From assembly GCA_023254015.1 (NCBI GenBank), contig JALQYS010000488.1:1-9985 (forward strand): a stretch of 9,985 nucleotides of DNA. Direction: 5' to 3'. Numbering within the stretch: the first letter of the stretch is position 1; the number at the start of each line of letters is the position of its first letter. The position numbers were made by a program, and so were the translations under genes. The DNA is from Paracoccaceae bacterium (GTDB taxonomy: Bacteria > Pseudomonadota > Alphaproteobacteria > Rhodobacterales > Rhodobacteraceae). Below the pieces are notes generated by a model that was not told where the DNA came from, did no database searches, and saw only the letters and a list, made by a program, of their open reading frames with translations. Positions 1 to 5,857 of this stretch are shown piece after piece.

Positions 1-76
1 TTGCAATCTACCTCACATTCGCATGTGCAACAAGGCAGAGCGGCTGAAACGCGCCTATTCTGCGGGCAGCTGGCGC

Positions 77-376
77 TCACTTGAACAGCCGACGCACCAG
101 AACGCGGCGACCGGTTTCGTAGATCAGCGCCAGATCAAAGCAAAGTGTCTGGTGGCGCTGATAGATCAGATCCAGCCGCGCCTTCCACGGTACGCAGCGC
201 CGACTGTAGACGGCATCCGTTTCCTCGGCACTGGCACAGCGGGCCAAAAGGCGCTCTTCATGGGCGTGGTAATGTAGTGACGCAAGGCCGGTAATCCCCG
301 GACGGCTTTGCAGAACTTGGGCATAAAGCTCTGGAAAACGTTCAACATAAAGCCGGAGTGGCGGGCGGGGGGCTGG
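77..376 (-). pseudogene. C-terminal remnant of a bacterial sugar transferase (exopolysaccharide type), 5' part missing
   Basis: The minus strand encodes about 99 residues that read like the C-terminal third of a membrane-linked sugar-phosphate transferase (WcaJ/PssA-type family), which starts lipid-linked exopolysaccharide assembly. Visible family features are PRPPL, then YVERFPELYAQVL, the RPGITGLASL block, and CVPWKARLDLIYQ followed by DLALI. The stop is at 77-79. The catalytic N-terminal part (membrane helix, Lys-Arg and Asp-rich core) is absent: just before PRPPL the frame enters antisense of proA, where it stays open but encodes only Ala/Arg/Ser-rich sequence. Codon use differs sharply from neighbours: of the first 20 codons of the recognisable part (from the Leu before YVERF), about 14 end in A or T, against 1 of the first 20 in proA. 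The exact 5' limit is approximate. It is most likely a remnant left by rearrangement or transfer; an assembly joint cannot be excluded. Confidence 0.72.
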
Positions 377-377
377 G

Positions 378-1637
378 ATGAGCGACGAGCACGCGTTGAT
401 GATGGCCGAGATCGGACAGAAGGCCCGGGCGGCGGCGGCCGAGCTGGCCTTTGCCTCGTCCGAGCGCAAGGCGGCGGCGCTGCAGGCAGCGGCGGCGGCG
501 GTCTGGGCGCGGCGGCAGGAAATTCTGGACGCCAATTGTCTGGATCTGGATTTCGGCAAGGAAAAGGGTCTGTCGCCGGCAATGATGGACCGGCTGATGC
601 TGAATGAAACCCGCCTGCGCGGCATCGTTGATGCGCTGCGGCAGGTGGCCGAGCAGCGCGATCCGGTGGGGCGGGTGCTGGCCGAATGGGATCGGCCGAA
701 TGGCCTGCACATCCAGCGGGTGGCAACGCCGCTGGGGGTGGTGGGGGTGATCTATGAATCACGCCCGAACGTCACGGCCGATGCCGGGGCCCTGTGTCTC
801 AAGGCCGGGAACGCGGTGATCCTGCGCGGTGGCAGCGAAAGCTTCCATTCGTCCGAGGCCTTGCATGACTGCATGGTGCAGGGCCTGCGCGAGGCTGGAT
901 TGCCCGAGGCGGCAATCCAGCTGGTTCCCACGCGGGACCGCGCGATGGTGGCCGAGATGCTGCGGGCGACGGCCTATATCGATGTGATCGTGCCGCGGGG
1001 CGGCAAGGGGCTGGTCGGCCTTGTGCAGCAAGAGGCGCGCGTGCCGGTCTTTGCCCATCTGGAGGGGATCTGCCACGTCTATGCCGACCGCGACGCCGAT
1101 CTGGAAAAGGCCCGCCGGGTTGTCCTGAACGCGAAAACCCGGCGAACCGGGATTTGCGGCGCGGCGGAGTGTCTGCTGATCGACTGGCAGTTCTATACCA
1201 AATACGGCCCGGTGCTGATTGAGGATCTGCTGGCCGCGGGGGTCGAGGTGCGCACCGAAGGCGAGTTGTTGAAGGTGCCCGGAACCGTGCGCGCCAAGCC
1301 GGAAGATTTCGGCCACGAGTTTCTGGACAAGATCATCGCGGCCAAGCTGGTGGATGGCGTGGACGAGGCGATTGCCCATATCCGCAAATACGGCAGTCAG
1401 CACACCGAGGCGATTCTGACCGAAAATGACGCCACCGCCGCGCGGTTCTTCGAACGGCTGGATTCGGCGATCCTGATGCGCAACGCCTCGACCCAGTTTG
1501 CCGACGGCGGCGAGTTCGGGATGGGCGGCGAGATCGGCATTGCCACGGGCAAGCTGCATGCGCGCGGGCCGGTGGGGGCCGATCAGCTGTGCAGCTTCAA
1601 GTATCTGGTCACCGGCGACGGCACGATCAGAACGTGA
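378..1637 (+). CDS. proA: Glutamate-5-semialdehyde dehydrogenase (gamma-glutamyl phosphate reductase)
   Basis: A 419-residue protein, close to E. coli ProA (417). It reduces gamma-glutamyl phosphate with NADPH to glutamate-5-semialdehyde, the second step of proline synthesis, in the cytoplasm. Visible family blocks: VGVIYESRPNVT (about 122-133), the GNAVILRGGSE nucleotide/substrate block (144-154), VPTRDR (183-188), PRGGKGL (206-212), the catalytic cysteine in RRTGICGAAE (Cys260), and the family signature from VDEAIAHI through YGSQHTEAILT (327-348). Many ProA proteins have Asn after the Cys where this one has Gly. The ATG start is the only good one in frame; just upstream is a G-rich stretch (GGCGGGGGGCTGGG), a poor ribosome site. 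proB, the usual upstream partner in this group, is absent and a truncated antisense sugar transferase sits there instead. The 3' end overlaps chpT by 11 bp, tail to tail. Confidence 0.97.
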   Translation: MSDEHALMMAEIGQKARAAAAELAFASSERKAAALQAAAAAVWARRQEILDANCLDLDFGKEKGLSPAMMDRLMLNETRLRGIVDALRQVAEQRDPVGRVLAEWDRPNGLHIQRVATPLGVVGVIYESRPNVTADAGALCLKAGNAVILRGGSESFHSSEALHDCMVQGLREAGLPEAAIQLVPTRDRAMVAEMLRATAYIDVIVPRGGKGLVGLVQQEARVPVFAHLEGICHVYADRDADLEKARRVVLNAKTRRTGICGAAECLLIDWQFYTKYGPVLIEDLLAAGVEVRTEGELLKVPGTVRAKPEDFGHEFLDKIIAAKLVDGVDEAIAHIRKYGSQHTEAILTENDATAARFFERLDSAILMRNASTQFADGGEFGMGGEIGIATGKLHARGPVGADQLCSFKYLVTGDGTIRT

Positions 1638-2223
1638 GGCGGATTTCGCTTTCGCTGATCTCCACGGTCAGGCGGCGGTGCTGGCGCGCGATTTCCTCGG
1701 GCACCAGCAGGAATTGCACCTGACCGGCTCCGATCTCGGCCTCGGCCTGCGGGTTCGACAGCACTTCCCACAGCGCCGGGTCGATGCGCAGGCGCGGTGA
1801 CCGGCCGGTCACGATCCAGCGCGTGTCGCCGCGTTCGACCTGGATGCGCCCGCCCTGACCAAGGGCCGTTTCAAGGCAGAGCAGACACAGGAAGGCAAGC
1901 TTGGTTTCGCGCCGCGACAGGTCTGACGGCGAGATCCAGTCTACCGTCGTGCGGTTGCCATGGGCCAGATCGTTCAGGATGCCGCGGATTTCCGTCAGGC
2001 CGATTCTTTGGTCTTTCGAGGTCTGGCCAAAGGCCACGCGGAAGAACCGGATGCGGGCATTTGCATGGGCCACGCTTTCGGCGACCAGGGTCATTTCAGG
2101 GCCTCTGGCCACGCCATCCATCAACAAAAGCTCCACCCCATTGCCGATGGCGCCGATGGGGCTGATAAGGTCATGACAGATGCGCGAACCAAGAAGCGCA
2201 GAAACATCGGGCTTGTCCGGCAT
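1627..2223 (-). CDS. chpT: ChpT-like histidine phosphotransferase
   Basis: A 198-residue protein matching the ChpT-type histidine phosphotransferase family (formerly DUF2328). In alphaproteobacteria ChpT passes phosphate from the hybrid kinase CckA to the response regulators CtrA and CpdR. The phospho-accepting histidine is visible near the N terminus in SRICHDLISPIGAIGNGVELL (His17), followed by the conserved Asp-Leu and Ser-Pro of the dimerisation helix. The C-terminal half should be the degenerate kinase-like domain; no ATP-binding N or G boxes are seen, as expected. The ATG start has an AGGA about 7 bases upstream (reading AGGATTGCCCG then ATG). The gene converges on proA with an 11-bp overlap and diverges from the DUF3553 gene across 33 bp. 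In Rhodobacterales the CckA-ChpT-CtrA relay is known to control motility and, in R. capsulatus, gene transfer agent functions. Identity as ChpT is firm at the family level; its targets here are inferred. Confidence 0.88.
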   Translation of the reverse strand: MPDKPDVSALLGSRICHDLISPIGAIGNGVELLLMDGVARGPEMTLVAESVAHANARIRFFRVAFGQTSKDQRIGLTEIRGILNDLAHGNRTTVDWISPSDLSRRETKLAFLCLLCLETALGQGGRIQVERGDTRWIVTGRSPRLRIDPALWEVLSNPQAEAEIGAGQVQFLLVPEEIARQHRRLTVEISESEIRLTF

Positions 2224-2256
2224 CGGGCAATCCTGTGCAATGAAAAGGGGCCGAAC

Positions 2257-2430
2257 ATGGCAGCACTACTGGAACCGGGCATGCTGGTGCGACATCCTTC
2301 GCAGCCCGATTGGGGGCTGGGTCAGGTGCAGTCCAACATCAACAACAAGGCAACCGTGAACTTCGAACAGGCGGGCAAGAGGGTGATCGATCTGACGCAG
2401 GTCGATCTGGTGCCCGTCTTTGGCATTTGA
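2257..2430 (+). CDS. Small DUF3553-like protein
   Basis: A 57-residue protein starting MAALLEPGMLVRHPSQPDWG and continuing with a GLGQVQSNINNKATVNFEQAGK core. It resembles the DUF3553 family of short proteins, whose VxHPxxPxWGxGxV pattern suggests a small SH3-like or CarD-like beta barrel; no function is established. The start at 2257 is chosen because AAGGGG lies 7 bases upstream and the family-like sequence begins there; the frame stays open further upstream, but that part is antisense to chpT. It carries no signal peptide or membrane segment. The divergent chpT start lies only 33 bp away, so the two promoters must overlap each other or lie inside the neighbouring gene. Confidence 0.8.
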   Translation: MAALLEPGMLVRHPSQPDWGLGQVQSNINNKATVNFEQAGKRVIDLTQVDLVPVFGI

Positions 2431-2442
2431 AGCAGTATCGGG

Positions 2443-2458
2443 TTAACATTGGCTTAAC
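2443..2458. promoter_or_regulatory. CtrA-type binding site (TTAA-N7-TTAAC) upstream of olsB
   Basis: The sequence TTAACATTGGCTTAAC matches the full CtrA consensus TTAA-N7-TTAAC. With the G at 2442, the opposite strand also reads TTAA-N7-TTAAC, so the site is symmetric. It lies in the 139-bp gap between the DUF3553 gene and olsB, about 111 bases before the olsB start, in DNA where TTAA is otherwise rare. I found no convincing -35/-10 pair placed relative to it. Binding by CtrA is inferred from the motif only. Confidence 0.6.
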
Positions 2459-2569
2459 GCAACTTTGGATTGCATTTTGTCGGGAATTACACCGTTTCTG
2501 CCTTGGTTGCATTGCCGGAACCGGCGACATAGAAGGCTTGAGGCTTTACTGCGCGGAAATGGCCCCTGA

Positions 2570-3355
2570 ATGATGGATGACGAGAACGCCCTTGTTCTGC
2601 GCCTTGCCCGCGACGAGCGGGATTTGCGCGCGGCGCAGCGCCTGCGCTACCGGGTTTTCGTGCAGGAACTCGGGGCAGGGGGCCCGCTGGTCGACCATGA
2701 CCGGCAGCTTGAGATTGACGCCTTCGACCCGTATTTCGACCATCTTTTGCTGATCGACAGCCGCCGCGATGCGGCCGGGCTTGACGATGTGGTGGGGGCC
2801 TACCGGCTGTTGCCCTCTGACCGGCTGTCGGAGGCGGGCCGGTTCTATTCCGAAGGCGAATATGATCTGACGGCCCTGAAAGCCCAGGGGCGCCGACTGG
2901 TGGAACTGGGCCGGTCCTGCGTGCATCCGGCCTATCGCGGTGGCAGCGCCATGCTGCTTTTATGGAACGCGCTGGCGGCCTATGTGCTGGAGCGTGACAT
3001 CGAGATCCTGTTCGGTGCGGCCTCGTTCCATGGCACCGATGTGCAGGCGCTGGCGCAGCCGCTGTCCTATCTGCATCACCACCACCTTGCCCCCGAAGAG
3101 TTGCGGGTGCGCGCCCTGCCGCCCCATGCGGTTGACATGGCGCTGGTGCCGCCTGATGCGCTGGACCGGCGCGCGGCGCTGAACGGCACGCCGGCGCTGA
3201 TCCGAGCCTATCTGCGGCTGGGTGGCTTTGTCGGCGCGGGGGCCTTTGTCGACCATGCCTTCAACACCACGGATGTTTGTCTGGTGCTGGACACCGCAAG
3301 GATGAGCGACAAGCATCGCGCGTTCTGGATCCGCAAGAAGGAAGCACGCGGATGA
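2570..3355 (+). CDS. olsB: L-ornithine N-alpha-acyltransferase (GNAT family)
   Basis: A 261-residue protein of the OlsB branch of the GNAT fold. OlsB joins a 3-hydroxy-acyl chain from acyl carrier protein to the alpha-amino group of ornithine, giving lyso-ornithine lipid, the first step of ornithine lipid synthesis. Visible OlsB features: RLRYRVFVQELG (25-36), DHDRQLEIDAFDPYFDHLL (42-60), VVGAYRLL (74-81), the ELGRSCVHPAYRGG acyl-donor region (112-125), LLWNALAAYV, ILFGAASFHG (146-155), the YLHHHHLAPEELR block (168-179), then PALIRAYLRLGGFVG and AFNTTDVCLVL. Two ATGs stand side by side (2570 and 2573). Only a weak GGAA lies upstream, and the choice between them is not decidable by eye. Its stop overlaps the olsA start (ATGA), so the two are translationally coupled. 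A CtrA-type site lies upstream. Confidence 0.92.
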   Translation: MMDDENALVLRLARDERDLRAAQRLRYRVFVQELGAGGPLVDHDRQLEIDAFDPYFDHLLLIDSRRDAAGLDDVVGAYRLLPSDRLSEAGRFYSEGEYDLTALKAQGRRLVELGRSCVHPAYRGGSAMLLLWNALAAYVLERDIEILFGAASFHGTDVQALAQPLSYLHHHHLAPEELRVRALPPHAVDMALVPPDALDRRAALNGTPALIRAYLRLGGFVGAGAFVDHAFNTTDVCLVLDTARMSDKHRAFWIRKKEARG

Positions 3356-4179
3356 GCCGGCCCGATTGGCGCGAAGTGCCGATCCATGTCGCGCCTTTGG
3401 GCCCTGCCGGCTGGATGTTGGCCGCCTTGCGTGGAGGGACGCTGGCGCTGGTCACCTATGGCGGGCTGCTGCTGCTGTTGCTGTTGCGGCTGGTCGAGCG
3501 ACCCTTGTTCGGTGAGGCCCGGCCGATCACGCCTTTTGTCACCCAAGGGGTGTGCAAGGCGGCGTTTCGCATCCTGCAGTTGCCCCTTGTCGTGACCGGA
3601 CAGCCGATGCGGCAGAAGGGGGCGGTGGTGGCCAACCACGCCTCCTGGCTGGACATCTTCACGCTGAATGCGGTGCAGCGGATCTATTTCGTGTCCAAGG
3701 CCGAGGTGGCCGACTGGCCCGCCATCGGTTGGCTGGCGCGGGCGACGGGCACGGTGTTCATTGCCCGCAAGGGGACCGAGGCGAAGGCGCAGCAGGAGCT
3801 GTTCGAAAACCGGCTGCGCGCGGGGCACAAGCTGTGCTTTTTTCCCGAGGGCACCTCGACCGATGGGCTCCGCGTGCTGCCCTTCAAGTCCAGCCTGTTT
3901 CAGGCGTTCTACACCCATGGCCTTGACCGGGTGATGTTCATCCAGCCGGTGACGGTGGTCTACCATGCCCCGCCGGGAGAGGATGCGCGCTATTACGGCT
4001 GGTGGGGGGACATGGACTTTGGCCCGCACCTGCTGATGACCTTGGCTGCGCGGCGGCAAGGGCGGGTGGAGGTCATCTTTCACCCCGAGGTGCCGGTCGA
4101 TGCCTTTCCGAACCGCAAGGATCTTGCGGCGCATTGCGAAAGGGTGATCCGGGCCAGCCACCGGCTGGCCGAGGACTGA
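3352..4179 (+). CDS. olsA: Lyso-ornithine lipid O-acyltransferase (PlsC family)
   Basis: A 275-residue membrane-bound 1-acyl-sn-glycerol-3-phosphate acyltransferase (PlsC-like) protein. OlsA adds the second, ester-linked acyl chain to lyso-ornithine lipid. A hydrophobic Leu-rich segment (about 30-48) should anchor it in the inner membrane. The four family blocks are present: NHASWLD (95-101, the H-x4-D catalytic pair His96 and Asp101), GTVFIAR (133-139), FFPEGTSTDG (163-172) and IQPVTVVY (197-204). The ATG at 3352 overlaps the olsB stop as ATGA; upstream in-frame codons belong to the olsB overlap. In R. capsulatus an OlsA homologue is known to act also as a phosphatidic-acid-forming enzyme, so a dual role is possible. 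The Leu segment is encoded by a CTG/TTG run at 3466-3486. The gene ends before a nested inverted repeat. Confidence 0.92.
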   Translation: MSRPDWREVPIHVAPLGPAGWMLAALRGGTLALVTYGGLLLLLLLRLVERPLFGEARPITPFVTQGVCKAAFRILQLPLVVTGQPMRQKGAVVANHASWLDIFTLNAVQRIYFVSKAEVADWPAIGWLARATGTVFIARKGTEAKAQQELFENRLRAGHKLCFFPEGTSTDGLRVLPFKSSLFQAFYTHGLDRVMFIQPVTVVYHAPPGEDARYYGWWGDMDFGPHLLMTLAARRQGRVEVIFHPEVPVDAFPNRKDLAAHCERVIRASHRLAED

Positions 4180-4190
4180 CGCCGGGCGCG

Positions 4191-4257
4191 CTCCTCGTGC
4201 GCCTGCGGCTTCTCGTCGTGGCGCGCCCCCCCGACGAGCGGCGCAGCTGACGAGGAG
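4191..4257. terminator. Nested inverted repeat between convergent olsA and the ThiE-like gene, probable two-way terminator
   Basis: Three stems nest inside one another: an outer arm CTCCTCGT at 4191-4198 pairs with ACGAGGAG at 4250-4257; TGCGCC at 4198-4203 pairs with GGCGCA at 4240-4245 (sharing one base with the outer arm); and CTCGTCG at 4212-4218 pairs with CGACGAG at 4232-4238 around a 13-base GC-rich loop. It fills the 80-bp gap between two genes facing each other, where a terminator for both is expected. No T-run follows on either strand, so it is not a classical intrinsic terminator; it may instead protect 3' ends or be a copy of a dispersed palindromic repeat. Confidence 0.5.
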
Positions 4258-4259
4258 GG

Positions 4260-4880
4260 TCAGCCGAGGGGTGCGATCAGCGCCTTGAGCGCGGCCGCAG
4301 GGTCTTCTGCACCCCAGATTTCGGCGCCGATGCCGAAAAAGTCGGTCACGGGGCCGAATTTCTCGATCAGTTCTGTGGTCAGCGCGCCTTCGGCGATGCA
4401 GGGCACTTCGATCATCGCGCTCCACCATTCGAAAAGTTCGAACTCGGCGCGGTCGCCCTTGCCGAGGGCGGTTTCGCCCACCGGGCCGAAGGCGGCGTAA
4501 TCGGCCCCGGCCTCGCCCGCGCTCATCCCCTCGTGGCGGGTGGTGCCACAAAAGGCGCCGACGATGGCATCGGCCCCCAGATCCTTGCGCACCTTGCGGA
4601 CCGACCGCGCGCCGTCGGTCAGATGCACCCCGTCAAGCCCCAGCCGTTCGACCATCAGCACATGGTTCTCGATCACGATGGCCACGTCGCGGTCATGGGC
4701 GATCACCCGGCAGGCATCGCCTGCGCGCAGGATTTCATCTTCGTCCCGGCTGGCCAGCGACAGGCGCAGGCAGGCGATTTCGACCGCGTCCAGAACCCGC
4801 GCCAGACGGTCCGGAAACACGTCCAGATCCAGCGCCGGCGGCGTGATGAGCGTGATCTGCGGGCGGTCTTCGGCGGCCAT
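4260..4880 (-). CDS. ThiE-like (thiamine phosphate synthase/TenI family) protein with divergent active site
   Basis: A 206-residue TIM-barrel protein of the thiamine phosphate synthase/TenI family. Family landmarks are LITPP near the N terminus (11-15), IEN (70-72), GLDGVHLTDG (81-90), a GADYAAFGPV strand (125-134) and CIAEGAL (161-167) where ThiE has its glycine-rich phosphate loop. Several residues that ThiE uses are not where expected: the Q-x-R-x-K block reads LRLSLAS; the Asn-Asp pair reads Asn-His; the Thr-x-Thr-Lys after GPV reads GETALGKG; and the GGI loop reads AEGA. Authentic thiamine phosphate synthase activity is therefore doubtful, and other thi genes are not adjacent. The start has AAGGAA 7 bases upstream. 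It converges on olsA and diverges from trmJ. Automated annotation would probably call it ThiE; I regard it as a ThiE-fold protein of unknown reaction. Confidence 0.75.
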   Translation of the reverse strand: MAAEDRPQITLITPPALDLDVFPDRLARVLDAVEIACLRLSLASRDEDEILRAGDACRVIAHDRDVAIVIENHVLMVERLGLDGVHLTDGARSVRKVRKDLGADAIVGAFCGTTRHEGMSAGEAGADYAAFGPVGETALGKGDRAEFELFEWWSAMIEVPCIAEGALTTELIEKFGPVTDFFGIGAEIWGAEDPAAALKALIAPLG

Positions 4881-4910
4881 GGCGCTTCCTTTCGGCTGGT
4901 CAGCCCCCGC

Positions 4911-4940
4911 TTAACAGTCTTTGCCGGGCTTGGCCATATT
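4911..4940 (+). promoter_or_regulatory. Possible sigma-70-type promoter for trmJ
   Basis: TTAACA at 4911-4916 resembles a -35 box (5 of 6) and CATATT at 4935-4940 resembles a -10 box (4 of 6), with an 18-base spacer. This is the only AT-leaning part of the 125-bp gap between the divergent ThiE-like and trmJ genes, and a promoter for trmJ is needed there. The match is weak and unproven. Confidence 0.28.
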
Positions 4941-5005
4941 CTGTGGCCTTTCCAGAAGGCGCGGGATCGCGTATCGGGGCCGCGTTCCCCATCAGAGGTG
5001 CCGCC

Positions 5006-5743
5006 ATGATCCCGCCCGTTTTCATCCTTGTGCGCCCGCAGATGGGCGAGAACATCGGGGCCGCCGCCCGGGCGATGCTGAATTTCGGGCTGGACCGGAT
5101 GCGGATCGTCGATCCGCGCGATGGCTGGCCCAACCCCAAGGCCAATGCCATGGCCTCGGGTGCGGGGCGGGTGCTGGATGCGGCCGGGATTTTCCCCGAT
5201 GTGCCGCGGGCCATTGCCGATTGCGATTTCGTCTTTGCCACCACAGCCCGCAGCCGCGAGTTGGTAAAACCCGTGGTCACCCCCGAACGCGCGATGGAGA
5301 TGACGCGCGCCATGGGCGCCGAGGGCAAAAGGGTTGGCATTCTCTTTGGCCCCGAACGCGCGGGGTTGGAGAATGAGGATGTGGTGCTGGCCAATGCCAT
5401 CATCACCGTGCCGGTGAACCCCGATTTCGCCAGCCTGAACCTTGGCCAATCGGCCCTTCTGGTGGCCTATGAATGGGGCCGCCAGAAGGCCGAGGTGCCG
5501 GCCGAGGTGATGGTTCTGGGCCGCACCGACTTTGCCAGCCGCGAAGAGGTGGAACGGCTGGCCGACCATTTCGAAGAGCGGCTTGAGGCGGCGGGTTTCT
5601 TCTTTCCGCCCACCAAGGCATCGGGGATGCGGCTGAACCTGCGCAACATGTGGGGGCGTCTGGGCCTGACCCGGGCCGAGGTTCAGACCTTTCACGGCAT
5701 GCTGAAACAGATCGCCTACAAGCTGCGCCAACAGGGCGATTGA
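5006..5743 (+). CDS. trmJ: tRNA (cytidine/uridine-32 2'-O) methyltransferase, TrmJ-type (SPOUT family)
   Basis: A 245-residue protein, almost the length of E. coli TrmJ (246). TrmJ uses S-adenosylmethionine to methylate the 2'-hydroxyl of residue 32 in the tRNA anticodon loop. All three knotted SPOUT motifs are visible: ILVRPQMGENIGAAARAM (7-24, with Asn16 and Arg22), GILFGPERAGL (111-121) and ITVPVNPDFASLNLGQSALL (133-152). A C-terminal helical extension (about 174-245) fits TrmJ rather than the shorter TrmL. The ATG at 5006 is preferred over the upstream in-frame ATG at 4943 because AGAGGTG sits just before it and family similarity begins with MIPPVFILVRP. The gene diverges from the ThiE-like gene; a 114-bp gap with no evident terminator follows. 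Confidence 0.9.
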   Translation: MIPPVFILVRPQMGENIGAAARAMLNFGLDRMRIVDPRDGWPNPKANAMASGAGRVLDAAGIFPDVPRAIADCDFVFATTARSRELVKPVVTPERAMEMTRAMGAEGKRVGILFGPERAGLENEDVVLANAIITVPVNPDFASLNLGQSALLVAYEWGRQKAEVPAEVMVLGRTDFASREEVERLADHFEERLEAAGFFFPPTKASGMRLNLRNMWGRLGLTRAEVQTFHGMLKQIAYKLRQQGD

Positions 5744-5792
5744 TGTTTCTGCTGTGGGCGGATTTGGGCGTCAGTGGGGCAGCGAAAGCAAA

Positions 5793-5803
5793 TTTGATTC
5801 AAA
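5793..5803. promoter_or_regulatory. Short palindrome TTTGATTCAAA in the gap before the lytic transglycosylase
   Basis: TTTGA-T-TCAAA is a perfect 5-bp inverted repeat around one base, located 55 bases before the chosen start codon in the most AT-rich part of the 114-bp gap. It could be an operator or part of a promoter, and contains GATTC, a match to the CcrM methylation target GANTC. No known regulator is assigned. Confidence 0.25.
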
Positions 5804-5857
5804 CCGTCATGCATCTCGGGTAGGTTGTCGGAAAAGATCAACGACACGAGGCATTTC

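Noticed and set aside
14..27. Small hairpin (CACAT/ATGTG around TCGC) downstream of the sugar transferase remnant
   Set aside because: The stem is only 5 bp with no following T-run, too weak to call a terminator.
759..1559. A 266-codon open frame on the minus strand
   Set aside because: It is antisense to the conserved core of proA and has no protein-family features.
3466..3486. CTG/TTG trinucleotide run as a repeat tract
   Set aside because: It simply encodes the leucines of the OlsA membrane helix and is too short and imperfect to suggest phase variation.
3208..4551. A 447-codon open frame on the minus strand
   Set aside because: It is antisense to olsB and olsA and runs out of frame through the ThiE-like gene; its low-complexity Arg/Gln/His composition is typical of a shadow frame.
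4943..5005. Upstream ATG for trmJ adding 21 residues
   Set aside because: The added part has no family similarity, and AGAGGTG is placed properly for the ATG at 5006.
5825..5857. TTG as an earlier start of the lytic transglycosylase
   Set aside because: It would add 11 polar residues before the lipoprotein signal, while the ATG at 5858 has a ribosome site and gives a normal signal peptide.
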